Under the pieces are notes generated by a model. That model saw only the letters and a list, made by a program, of their open reading frames with translations, had not been told where the DNA came from and did not search any database. DNA of 32,300 bases, from contig NZ_CALKTT010000089.1 of NCBI RefSeq assembly GCF_937997535.1, positions 1 through 32,300 on the forward strand, read 5' to 3'. Positions 1 to 6,940 of the stretch are shown piece by piece. The stretch comes from an uncultured Campylobacter sp. (GTDB lineage Bacteria > Campylobacterota > Campylobacteria > Campylobacterales > Campylobacteraceae). The position numbers were made by a program, and so were the translations under genes. Position 1 is the stretch's first letter. Every line of letters starts with the position of its first letter.

Positions 1-285
1 ATTTAGCGGATCGGTTTTATCCTGGATAAAAAGCCTCATTTGGCCTTTTGGGACCGAATTTACCTTTTTACAGGCGATCTCGCAATCGGTACAGCCCACG
101 CATTTGTTCTGATCGAATATCATGCCGTAGTGCGGCTTTTTCGGCTCTTGCTTTTTAGCACTTGCGTTTACATCTTGTGCACTTTTATCTGTGCCGTTTT
201 GTGCGAGCAAGCTTGAGGCGATTGCGCCGAGCCCCAAAGAGCCGAGTGCGGCGGATTTTATAAAATTTCTTCTTTGCTTTTGCAT
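1..285 (-). CDS. mccC: MccC-like Tat-exported 4Fe-4S electron-transfer protein (partial, N-terminal 95 residues)
   Basis: The gene runs off the left edge, so only its first 95 codons are seen. It starts at an ATG ending at 285, behind a strong GGAGGAG ribosome site. The N-terminus has a twin-arginine signal (QRRNFIKSAALG) followed by a hydrophobic stretch and Ala-rich linker, so the protein should be folded in the cytoplasm and exported to the periplasm. Residues about 63-73 hold a ferredoxin cluster motif CVGCTDCEIAC (C-x2-C-x2-C-x3-C). This architecture is that of NrfC-type proteins. Because it directly follows mccA and mccB on the same strand, it is best read as MccC, which with an NrfD-like membrane partner (expected just beyond the window) passes electrons from the quinol pool to the sulfite reductase MccA. 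The family (NrfC-like) is clear; the mcc assignment is from context. Confidence 0.85.
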   Translation of the reverse strand, partial: MQKQRRNFIKSAALGSLGLGAIASSLLAQNGTDKSAQDVNASAKKQEPKKPHYGMIFDQNKCVGCTDCEIACKKVNSVPKGQMRLFIQDKTDPLN

Positions 286-313
286 ATTCTCCTCCGACTA
301 AATTTAAGCAAAA

Positions 314-1087
314 CTACTTCGTTTTGTTCGCGTCGTGAAAGCTTTTAGCCTCGCTCTCGCTAAGTTTTTTCGCCGCATCGGCAAGCTCGCCAGGCTTTAA
401 AACTTTTAGTAGTTCGGCTTCAAAAATCACCACAGAACCCGCAGGAATTCTATCTACGTCCACGTTGCCGTAGGCTAAATTACTAGGGATTGTAAATTTA
501 TATTTCGAGCCCGTATTCATCAAAAGCAACCCCTCGCGCAATCCGTCGATTAAGCCTATCATAGAAAGATGCGCCGGAATTTTAGACGCGAAAGTATCGT
601 CAAATACGCTACCGTTCGTCAAATACGCCTTGTAGTTCATCACCACTACGCTCTCAGGCTTTGGCTTTTCGCCCATACCTAGCTTTAAAATTTCATATTG
701 AAGACCGGATTTTGTGGTTCTAACGTCCGGATTTTTGGCATTTTTCGCCATAAATTCCTTGCCTGCTTTTAAATTTTTATCAAGCTCCGCTTTGGAATTT
801 GTTTCTACGATCTTATTTAGTTTATCGGCTCTTTGATTCAAAAGCGCAATAATTTCCTCATCTTTTAGCTTCTGCTGCTTTTTAAGAGCGTCCAAAAACC
901 CCTCTATTACCGCATCTAAGTCGTATTTGACGCCTAATGCGGCTTGTGAATGCAGCTGGTTTGAAACATAGCTTCCGGTAGAAGCTCCGATGCTATAAGA
1001 TTCTTTTTGTTCTTGCGTAGTTAAATTCGCGCCTAACGCGCAGCTTGCCAAAACGATAGGCAAGAAAATTTTTAGTCTTTTTTGCAT
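314..1087 (-). CDS. mccB: MccB-like periplasmic FKBP-type peptidyl-prolyl cis-trans isomerase
   Basis: The protein has 257 residues. Residues 1-20 are a Sec signal peptide (basic MQKR, then a hydrophobic core ending at ALGA). Residues about 24-115 form the helical FKBP N-terminal dimerisation domain. Residues about 125-235 form the FKBP catalytic domain, with KSGLQYEIL at its entry, GSVFDDTF, IDGLREGLLLM, IPSNLAYG and IPAGSVVIFEAELL, the usual FkpA/Mip signature. It should assist folding of exported proteins. Its place between the octahaem sulfite reductase and the Fe-S subunit matches the mccABCD order known from Wolinella, where MccB is such an isomerase. The start ATG has AAAAGG about 9 bases upstream. 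It is separated from mccA by a strong hairpin (1104-1135), which may lower its expression relative to mccA. Confidence 0.92.
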   Translation of the reverse strand: MQKRLKIFLPIVLASCALGANLTTQEQKESYSIGASTGSYVSNQLHSQAALGVKYDLDAVIEGFLDALKKQQKLKDEEIIALLNQRADKLNKIVETNSKAELDKNLKAGKEFMAKNAKNPDVRTTKSGLQYEILKLGMGEKPKPESVVVMNYKAYLTNGSVFDDTFASKIPAHLSMIGLIDGLREGLLLMNTGSKYKFTIPSNLAYGNVDVDRIPAGSVVIFEAELLKVLKPGELADAAKKLSESEAKSFHDANKTK

Positions 1088-1103
1088 ACATTTGCCTTTT
1101 AAA

Positions 1104-1135
1104 TTTCGGGGCCGCGAGCTTACGCGACCCCGAAA
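1104..1135 (-). promoter_or_regulatory. Intercistronic hairpin between mccA and mccB
   Basis: Arms TTTCGGGGCCGCG (1104-1116) and CGCGACCCCGAAA (1123-1135) pair over 13 positions with a single non-Watson-Crick pair (G-U or A-C depending on the strand transcribed); the loop is six bases. On the transcribed strand the stem begins only a few bases after the mccA stop codon and is not followed by a T run, so it is more likely a processing or stabilising hairpin or a partial attenuator than a full terminator. It would let mccA be expressed above mccB and mccC. Confidence 0.6.
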
Positions 1136-1138
1136 GAA

Positions 1139-3214
1139 TTATAAATTATTATTTAGAATTCTTTGAGCCTCTTTAATATACTCTTTAGCGGCTTCTAGCC
1201 TTTGCTTAGTATATTTAAAGCCGTGCATTCCCCATGAGCCGTCTTTTTCGATAAGATCGACGGTGTCTTGAGCTTTTTCGATTAGCTCATAGACGCGAGT
1301 TTTATCGCTGGAGTTAAGCTTTTTAGTCTCAAGGATAGAGTAAATTCCTTGAATACCGATCTTAACTTGCGAGAAATCGCTCTTAATTGGAGTTTGCCAG
1401 CCCATAACCTCATCGTAAACCTGCTTTTGGTTCTTGAAGTGAAGTGTCTCTTTTAGCTCGGAAACGACAGGGCTGTGGCAGCCTTTGGTATCTTGCATAT
1501 CTTTATCCGCCCACGAGGTTCGTGCGCACGACCACATAAGATCGACGAAATTTCGTCCATCTTTATTTCTTTGGAAGTGCCAATCTTTCGCATCTCTTGG
1601 ACCTTTAGCGGCATCGCCTGCGACTAGAGATTTTCTAGCAGGATCAATGTCGATCTTCCAGATGTGCGATCTTCTTTGAGTATCAAATCCTGCGTTGTCT
1701 TGAAACTGAATAGCGTAGAAGTTCTCGCAGCTCATCATAAACGGCATGTGGCAAGATGCGCAAGTGTTGTCTTTATGCGTATCGGCTCTTGCAGCGATAT
1801 AGGCTTGCTCTTGGTGGCAATCTTTGCACTCTTTTGTGATCTTAGGCTTTGTATAAAACGCACTCAAATAGCCCTGCTCGGAGTTATAATTTACGCCCTT
1901 GACGGTTTTATCACCAACTACCGGTCCGGTGTTATCGTGCGGATCGTGGCAGGTTACGCAGCGCATACCCTTCTCGTAGTGAGCGGTAAAGTATGATTGA
2001 GAGCCCTCAGAGCCACAGCCTGGTCCCATAGATTTAAATTTAGAGCTAAGAGATAGATCGGGATTTCCATTGTTTAGCGGATTGGCACGAGCTAAATCAG
2101 GGCTATAGTTAAATCTTTGGTGGCAGCGTTCGCAGTTTGAGGTTCTAAAATTTGTAGCGCCGTCAAGGTGACCGCCCGCTCCATGGCACTCTTCGCAGGT
2201 GATACCTTTGGAGATAGTGTGCTTTTGAAGCTCTTTTGCGTTACCCAAAGCAGCATAGAATTCTTTTTTAGTTTTAAAATCGAATTTGAATGGGTGGCAG
2301 ACTTCACAATACGAGCTGTTTGCTTGGAAAAACATCGATTTTTTGTATTTTGCAGCATACGATGCAAGACCTCTTACGTAACCGCCGTTATCGCCATAAT
2401 CGGCTAGAGTTTCCGGGAATTCCGGAACTATCTTTTTGATCTTTTTGACCGTCTCATCGTCTAAATTTAACGCCCAAGTCCTTTGGAATTGGTTGCCGCC
2501 GGCTACGATTTGACCGGTACCATCTCTTAGCAAGCCGCCCTCTACGTGATAGGTTCCGCGTAGAAGCCATGCATCTACGTAGCCGAATTTTGTCCTTAAG
2601 TGTCCCACGGTCGCATAAATTATGTCAGGGGTAATACCTTTTGGAAGGATCGACGCCGTATCTGGGCTAAATACAGGATCAGTTAGGTTGTTATTAACCT
2701 CCGGGTGCTCGCCCGGGAAGCGGATAGTAGTGGCGTGGCGCGATCTGCTCCATGTCTCATACTGCGCAGGGTGGCACTCGCCGCATTTTTCAGGACCTAT
2801 GAATTTATTCGGAAATTGCAAAGAAGAGCCCGCAGGGATTCTATACATCATAGAGCTATAGCCCTTGCCGTCGTCTCTTTTACTAGCCTTTGAAAAGTCA
2901 AATCCATGCCCTTCCGCAAGCCACTCCAAACCTCGGTCATGTACATCCATCTTACCGACCGTCTTACCGCCGTATTTGGTAAAAATCGGGTGATTTTTAA
3001 ATAGCCAGTCATACATCTCTCGCTCTTCTACGACGTAGTCCTGCAAGGATATGACGCCTCTGCTTTGCAACGTGCCCTTAGGATTTGCGATGACGTCGCG
3101 CGATTTTTGCGACATTTCCATCTCATGCCCCATACCTTCATCAGCACAGGCCCCTGCGGCAAAAATGCTAATACAGGCGAGCGCGCCGAGTAGCATCTTA
3201 TTCCATTTTTTCAT
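1139..3214 (-). CDS. mccA: MccA copper-containing octahaem cytochrome c sulfite reductase
   Basis: The periplasmic enzyme reduces sulfite to sulfide with six electrons. The start chosen is the ATG at 3214, with AAAGGAGGAG just upstream, giving 691 residues; an in-frame TTG 21 bases earlier lies on the wrong side of that ribosome site. A signal peptide follows (KKWNKMLLGALACISIFAAG). Counting from that earlier TTG, seven CxxCH haem sites are visible at C151, C310, C347, C368, C426, C470 and C492. An eighth has the rare CX15CH form: C570, then 15 residues, then C586-H587. CX15CH is the hallmark of MccA and, as known for Wolinella, needs a dedicated haem lyase. Two cysteines outside haem motifs, C407 (GPGCGS) and C503 (SCENF), are 96 residues apart. 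As I recall, the Cu(I)-binding cysteines of Wolinella MccA (399 and 495) have the same spacing, which supports an intact active site. It heads the mccABC transcription unit. Confidence 0.97.
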   Translation of the reverse strand: MKKWNKMLLGALACISIFAAGACADEGMGHEMEMSQKSRDVIANPKGTLQSRGVISLQDYVVEEREMYDWLFKNHPIFTKYGGKTVGKMDVHDRGLEWLAEGHGFDFSKASKRDDGKGYSSMMYRIPAGSSLQFPNKFIGPEKCGECHPAQYETWSRSRHATTIRFPGEHPEVNNNLTDPVFSPDTASILPKGITPDIIYATVGHLRTKFGYVDAWLLRGTYHVEGGLLRDGTGQIVAGGNQFQRTWALNLDDETVKKIKKIVPEFPETLADYGDNGGYVRGLASYAAKYKKSMFFQANSSYCEVCHPFKFDFKTKKEFYAALGNAKELQKHTISKGITCEECHGAGGHLDGATNFRTSNCERCHQRFNYSPDLARANPLNNGNPDLSLSSKFKSMGPGCGSEGSQSYFTAHYEKGMRCVTCHDPHDNTGPVVGDKTVKGVNYNSEQGYLSAFYTKPKITKECKDCHQEQAYIAARADTHKDNTCASCHMPFMMSCENFYAIQFQDNAGFDTQRRSHIWKIDIDPARKSLVAGDAAKGPRDAKDWHFQRNKDGRNFVDLMWSCARTSWADKDMQDTKGCHSPVVSELKETLHFKNQKQVYDEVMGWQTPIKSDFSQVKIGIQGIYSILETKKLNSSDKTRVYELIEKAQDTVDLIEKDGSWGMHGFKYTKQRLEAAKEYIKEAQRILNNNL

Positions 3215-3266
3215 GGCTCCTCCTTTGAAAATCAAATTTTTAAATTAGCAAAGTTTTACGATTGAA

Positions 3267-3272
3267 ATAATA
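3267..3272 (-). promoter_or_regulatory. Putative -10 box of mccA
   Basis: Reading the minus strand, TATTAT lies about 53 bases before the mccA start, in the 104-base gap after the kinase gene. T-rich DNA upstream is typical of Campylobacter sigma-70 promoters, which often lack a clear -35. This is a visual assignment only. Confidence 0.4.
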
Positions 3273-3277
3273 CCAAC

Positions 3278-3296
3278 AAAAAAGGGTGAAAAAGGG
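3278..3296 (-). promoter_or_regulatory. Candidate MccR operator: two CCCTTTTT direct repeats 10 bp apart
   Basis: On the minus strand CCCTTTTT occurs twice with a start-to-start spacing of 10 bases, immediately upstream of the putative mccA -10 box. OmpR/PhoB-type regulators bind tandem direct repeats with about one helical turn between half-sites, and an OmpR-type regulator is encoded just upstream. The link to that regulator is inference. Confidence 0.4.
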
Positions 3297-3318
3297 AGAA
3301 ATTTAATAAAGTCTAAAT

Positions 3319-4755
3319 TTAACGAAAAGATATCGTAAATATCGCGCCGTCGTCGGAATTCGCAGCGCTTATGCTCCCTCCGTTTTTTTCGATTATCATC
3401 TTGCTCATATATAGCCCGAGCCCGCTGCCCTGCTGCTTTGTAGTAAAGTGCGGCTCAAAAATTTTATCTAGCTGCGCTTCATCGATGCGGCTTGCGTTAT
3501 TTTCGATCGTAATTACTCGCTCGCCCTGTTTTAAAAACGAGCGAATTTTAATCTCGCGCCGTTTAAGCGGCACGTCCAAAAACGCTTCCTTTGCGTTGTT
3601 TATGATGTTTATTAGCACCTGGATGAGCTCGTTTACGTTGCCGTAAAGCGTAAAATTTTCCTCTACCCGTACGCTTATGTCGATGACATGCTTTTTAAGC
3701 GAGGCGTTTAAAATTTTACGCGCCTGTTCAATCGCCTCGCTGGCGCTAAATTCTTTCTTCGGCATGTTCGGATTGAAGAAATTTTTAAAATCCTCGATCG
3801 TATCGCTCATAAATTTCACCTGCTCGCCCGCGTCCCTGATGCCGCCCTCGAGCCTTTCTTTTGAGAGCTTGCCCCGTTCGTTGTAAAGCTCTAAATTTAT
3901 AAGCGTGGAGCTGATCTGCGATAGTGGCTGACGCCACTGGTGCGAGATATTGCCGATCATCTCGCCCATGAGCGCGAGGCGGCTTTGATTTATCAGTAAA
4001 AGCTGAGTTTGCATCTTTAAAGTTGCGTTTTTTTTGTGAATTTTATAGATACAAAATATGCAGATCAAAAACACTGCAAGCAAGCTTAGGCCGCTAACGA
4101 CAAACTCTTTGGTGTGATAGAGCAGAATGCTTTTTATCGGAATTTTAAAGCTTATCATCGCGATCGTATCGCCTAGACCGCCTTTGAAATTCCCCACATC
4201 GCCGTAGAGCTCTTGCATCTTTTTAGGTGCTGCGTTGATGCTGTGGCACTCAGTGCACGAAGGCTGGGAGTTTGTTATCGGCAGGCTCAAAAGATACGAG
4301 GCGCCACCTTTATCATAGACGATTCTGGAGTATTCTTTGTATCTATTTTCTTTAAAGCCCTCTAAAATTTCATTCTCAAACTCGCTTCCTTCGTGCTCGG
4401 GATTGAGCGGATCGGTAGCGACGAGCTTGTAGTCGTAGTTGATGTTTTCTTTGGCGAGCTGAATTTTATAAATTTCGCGCGTTATGTAGGTCGAGGACAT
4501 CAGCCTCGGATCGAAAAAATCCTCACTCAGAAGCTTTTTTTCTTTAAGCTCGTTTATTAGCGGGCGCTGCACGGTCGAGACGTAATCGCGCACTGCATTC
4601 ATCGTATCTAGGATATAAAACGCCTCGCGCCTCGTGTCCTTTAGCGCAAGCTCGCGGTAGAAGTTAAAAACCAAAGCCGTAATTACGATATATAGCAGCA
4701 CGAAAAGCGCTACGATAAATTTAAATTTATACTTCAAAGAGATACCCCACCGCAT
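3319..4755 (-). CDS. mccS: MccS-like membrane sensor histidine kinase with periplasmic CxxCH (haem c) motif
   Basis: The protein has 478 residues. A first membrane segment at about 12-31 and a second at about 216-237 bracket a periplasmic sensor domain of about 185 residues. Near the end of that domain is SQPSCTECHSINAAPKKM, with CTECH at 167-171, a haem c attachment motif as in Tll0287-like/DUF3365 sensors. A cytoplasmic kinase core follows: H-box GEMIGNISHQWRQPLSQ with phospho-acceptor H272, N-box LINIINNAKEAF, and ATP-lid GSGLGLYMSK at 443-452. The usual D-box Asp appears as Asn in IENNAS. It follows the response regulator gene with a 29-base overlap and precedes mccA, so it most likely senses sulfite or redox state for mcc expression. 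The ATG at 4755 has no clear ribosome site; a TTG seven codons in sits behind GGTGGGG and is an alternative start. Confidence 0.85.
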   Translation of the reverse strand: MRWGISLKYKFKFIVALFVLLYIVITALVFNFYRELALKDTRREAFYILDTMNAVRDYVSTVQRPLINELKEKKLLSEDFFDPRLMSSTYITREIYKIQLAKENINYDYKLVATDPLNPEHEGSEFENEILEGFKENRYKEYSRIVYDKGGASYLLSLPITNSQPSCTECHSINAAPKKMQELYGDVGNFKGGLGDTIAMISFKIPIKSILLYHTKEFVVSGLSLLAVFLICIFCIYKIHKKNATLKMQTQLLLINQSRLALMGEMIGNISHQWRQPLSQISSTLINLELYNERGKLSKERLEGGIRDAGEQVKFMSDTIEDFKNFFNPNMPKKEFSASEAIEQARKILNASLKKHVIDISVRVEENFTLYGNVNELIQVLINIINNAKEAFLDVPLKRREIKIRSFLKQGERVITIENNASRIDEAQLDKIFEPHFTTKQQGSGLGLYMSKMIIEKNGGSISAANSDDGAIFTISFR

Positions 4756-5416
4756 ATAAATTTTTGATCACGTCCTTGCCGATCTTGCGGCGCAGCTCTT
4801 TGACGATCGCCTTGATCGCCTCCTTGCTAGGCTGCTCGAACTCCCACATATAATCAAATAGCTGCTCGTAGGTTACGGTTTGATTTTTGCGCGCTAAGAA
4901 GTACTCCAAAAGCTTGCTCTCGCTTTTGGAAAGATGACAGGCGCTGTCTTTGACGTAGATGATCTTTTTGGCAAAATCATACTTCAGCTCGTCGTTTATA
5001 TTCAATATCGGCGCGTGATTTATCAGCTCCGCCGCGACGTCTTGCAGCGCCTTTATAAAGGCGTTTTTGTCGTACGGCTTAGGCAGATACCTGGTGATCT
5101 TAAGCTCCACCGCCCGCCACAGATACTCCTGCTCGGTGTGGCTCGAAAGTATCACGATCGGCACGCCGATGCCGGCAGCGCGGATCTTTTTAACGACTTC
5201 TAGCCCATCCATATGCGGCACGCCGATATCAAAAACCAGCGCGTCGTACGAACCGCTCATCGCCTCATCAAGCGCCTCCAGCCCGTCCTTAACCCCCACT
5301 ACTTCGCCGAAAAACAGCTGCAGCGATTCGGTTATATTTTTTAAAATCCCAGGCTCATCCTCTAGACAAAGAACCCTTTTATTGGACAAAACATCCAATA
5401 ATTCGTAATCTTGCAT
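4727..5416 (-). CDS. mccR: MccR-like OmpR-family response regulator
   Basis: The protein has 229 residues. A receiver domain occupies about 12-125: acidic pocket E19-D20, phospho-acceptor D63 in VFDIGVPHMDG, the conserved Ser in ILSS, and Lys in YLPKPYD. A winged-helix DNA-binding domain occupies about 140-229 (LSKSESKLLEYFL, then VKELRRKIGKDVIKNLYAVGYLFEV in two pieces), typical of OmpR/PhoB proteins. It overlaps the kinase gene and lies upstream of mccA, matching the MccR/MccS pair described for the Wolinella mcc cluster. GGAGG lies 10 bases before the ATG. A TATAAT box at 5483-5488 probably drives the regulator, and possibly the kinase and mcc genes by read-through. The receiver/OmpR family is certain; sulfite dependence is inferred from position. 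Confidence 0.9.
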   Translation of the reverse strand: MQDYELLDVLSNKRVLCLEDEPGILKNITESLQLFFGEVVGVKDGLEALDEAMSGSYDALVFDIGVPHMDGLEVVKKIRAAGIGVPIVILSSHTEQEYLWRAVELKITRYLPKPYDKNAFIKALQDVAAELINHAPILNINDELKYDFAKKIIYVKDSACHLSKSESKLLEYFLARKNQTVTYEQLFDYMWEFEQPSKEAIKAIVKELRRKIGKDVIKNLYAVGYLFEV

Positions 5417-5482
5417 ACTCTATCCGCCTCCAAGCTTAACGCTTTTTACTCTTAATTGTCTCTTAAAATATAACTTGCTTAA

Positions 5483-5488
5483 ATTATA
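5483..5488 (-). promoter_or_regulatory. Putative -10 box (TATAAT) of mccR
   Basis: TATAAT on the minus strand, 67 bases before the mccR start, in AT-rich DNA. An NssR-like sequence, TTAAC-GTTA-GTTTAA, lies just upstream (5514 down to 5500), one mismatch from the TTAAC-N4-GTTAA consensus known from Campylobacter NssR. Its distance from this -10 is not the standard -41.5, so the regulatory meaning is uncertain. Confidence 0.5.
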
Positions 5489-5642
5489 TAAATTTAGCAT
5501 TAAACTAACGTTAAAAAATATACCAAAGCGGTTTGCACGCAAATTTAAACCTCAAACCGCCTATGTGCGAGCTTTGCGCCTACATAAGTCGGCTTAAAAG
5601 ATCACAAGAACATAAAAAGGTGGGGCGATAAGCTTAATATTA

Positions 5643-5685
5643 AATTTTACCGCCTCGCAGGCGGCATATGAAAGGCGGTAAAATT
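5643..5685 (-). terminator. Inverted repeat downstream of the Met/His-rich protein gene, possible terminator
   Basis: Perfect 12-bp arms AATTTTACCGCC and GGCGGTAAAATT are separated by 19 bases. The outer arm supplies AAAATT at the stem foot but no long T run follows. It lies 120 bases after the stop of the 5806-6411 gene on the transcribed strand, so a terminator role is plausible but not firm. Confidence 0.4.
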
Positions 5686-5805
5686 CTATTTTAGAGGGGC
5701 TTACATATGCATTTTGTAGACTAAAGGCAATTAAAACATAAAATCTCAGCTCCGCAGCTCGGCGGAATAGAATTTAAAATTTAGCCCAAGCCGGGCATAC
5801 TAAAG

Positions 5806-6411
5806 TTAATGTGAATGCTCCATCTTTGAGTGATCCATGCCGCCGTGATCCATGTTCTCCATCGAGCCATGATTCATATGCGAATGATCCATCCCCTCCA
5901 TCGAACCCATATCGTGGCTCATCCCACTCATCGAGCCATGATCCATCATAGAATGATCCATGCCGCTCATACCTGGATCGGTCATTCCAAAAATCATCGC
6001 GATGTGTCCTAACACCAAAAATACAATCAGCGCCAAGAAATGAAATTTAAGCCTAGCTCTAAATTCCGCTCCTTTTGCGATAACTCCGAGCTCCAAAAGT
6101 AGCAGCACCAGCGCAGGCAGCGCCGCCGCTACGTATGCCGCCAAAGCTAAAGTGTCCGCAGCACCACGTAAATGAATAGCGGGCAAAATTTTAACCGCTA
6201 CGTAAATGATTAATATCGTAAAATAAGCGCCGAGAATGATGCTAAGGCATTTATTGATTTTTAGAGCCAAAGAGCCCTTCTGCGCGCGGTACAAGCTAAA
6301 AAATTCGCTCGCTACTATCGCTTCTGCTAAGCCCATCGGTACCGCCATAAATAAAATCAAATTCCACGGCTGATTTGCCATCAAAAGTTCCATGTAATTC
6401 GTCATTGCCAT
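5806..6411 (-). CDS. Inner-membrane protein with Met/His-rich, probably metal-binding C-terminal tail (DUF6803-like)
   Basis: The protein has 201 residues. Four hydrophobic segments span roughly 17-38, 53-75, 85-108 and 123-144. The last 60 residues are a tail of repeated GM-DHS-M units holding 15 Met and 10 His, with no Cys. Such tails bind copper or silver in periplasmic resistance and delivery proteins. The membrane part resembles small Campylobacter membrane proteins filed as DUF6803, from memory. The start ATG has AAGGAG five bases upstream, and a TAGAAT box at 6443-6448 may be its promoter. It lies upstream of the mcc locus on the same strand, 389 bases away. Because MccA needs Cu(I), a role in periplasmic copper handling for MccA is an attractive but unproven reading. 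Confidence 0.75.
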   Translation of the reverse strand: MAMTNYMELLMANQPWNLILFMAVPMGLAEAIVASEFFSLYRAQKGSLALKINKCLSIILGAYFTILIIYVAVKILPAIHLRGAADTLALAAYVAAALPALVLLLLELGVIAKGAEFRARLKFHFLALIVFLVLGHIAMIFGMTDPGMSGMDHSMMDHGSMSGMSHDMGSMEGMDHSHMNHGSMENMDHGGMDHSKMEHSH

Positions 6412-6721
6412 GTTTTCTCCTTATTTTAGTTTAAAGGGCGTAATTCTAGCGGCTTTCGGTAAAAAATTTTAAAACAATAGATAAGATTAAGTGCGCCTTT
6501 AATCTTATCTTTCTGCAAAATGATTTGAGCTGCGTCTTAAAACTCGCTCACAAATATTAAATTTATCTCGCTTTACACGCCGCCTCTTCGTATCTAACGC
6601 GAAATTTAGAAAATTTATATTTGCAGATGCAGCTGCATTAAATTTAGCCAAAACGCTTTAAATTCCGCAAAATTTCAGTTTTGTAAAGATAAAATTACAA
6701 AATTTTTTAAAAGGATTTAAA
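6412..6721. other. Non-coding gap of 310 bp between divergent genes
   Basis: It holds the promoters of both neighbours and one strong inverted repeat: AGATAAGATTAA (6479-6490) with TTAATCTTATCT (6499-6510), loop of eight bases, perfect over 12 bp. No gene is seen. The repeat lies upstream of the Met/His-rich protein gene, 68 bases before its start, so it could be an operator, or the terminator of a lost gene. Confidence 0.55.
6679..6702 (+). promoter_or_regulatory. Promoter with overlapping inverted repeat upstream of the small lipoprotein
   Basis: Arms TTTTGTAA (6679-6686) and TTACAAAA (6695-6702) flank eight bases. A -10-like TAAAAT sits at 6690-6695, inside the repeat and 27 bases before the start codon. 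A repressor bound to this palindrome would block RNA polymerase. The regulator is unknown. Confidence 0.4.
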
Positions 6722-6940
6722 ATGAAAAATGCTATTTTATTTGCCTGCGCAGCGCTGTTTGTATGCGCTTGCTCCAATCCTGAGCAGCCAAAGCTAGGCG
6801 TTTCGCATTGTAGCGAGCCTAAAATGGACGAGGCGTCGCATCAGATGATTCAAATTTGTGGCGAAAGCGAGGAGCCGCAAATCGAAAATATGCAGTGCAA
6901 CGAAAACGGACTTTGCTTCGGCAGCGCAAAAATCAGGTAG
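6722..6940 (+). CDS. Small Cys-rich putative lipoprotein
   Basis: The protein has 72 residues. It begins MKNAILFACAALFVCACSN, a lipoprotein signal: basic start, hydrophobic core, and lipobox-like VCAC with C17 as the lipid-bearing Cys. After C17 four more Cys follow (C30, C46, C59, C65), spaced 12-15 residues apart, enough for two disulfides or a metal site. AAAGGA stands six bases before the ATG. I do not recognise the family. The ribosome site, promoter and signal sequence together make it a likely real gene even though it is short. It stands alone, divergent from the Met/His-rich membrane protein gene. Confidence 0.7.
   Translation: MKNAILFACAALFVCACSNPEQPKLGVSHCSEPKMDEASHQMIQICGESEEPQIENMQCNENGLCFGSAKIR

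Larger units (their letters stand above)
5417..5805. other. Non-coding gap of 389 bp with several hairpins
   Basis: No ORF is credible here. The right part is structured. An 8-bp inverted repeat GCGGTTTG/CAAACCGC lies at 5528-5535 and 5553-5560. A TATGTGCG/CGC-CT-ACATA stem lies at about 5563-5587. A perfect 12-bp inverted repeat AATTTTACCGCC/GGCGGTAAAATT lies at 5643-5654 and 5674-5685. The left part holds the mccR promoter. Confidence 0.6.

Noticed and set aside
3215..3235. Upstream TTG start for mccA
   Set aside because: It would place the AAAGGAGGAG ribosome site inside the coding region; the ATG at 3214 directly follows that site and gives a normal signal peptide.
5830..6012. Plus-strand ORF opposite the Met/His-rich tail
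   Set aside because: It is the antisense of the ATG/CAT-rich repeat and only mirrors the codon pattern of the real gene.
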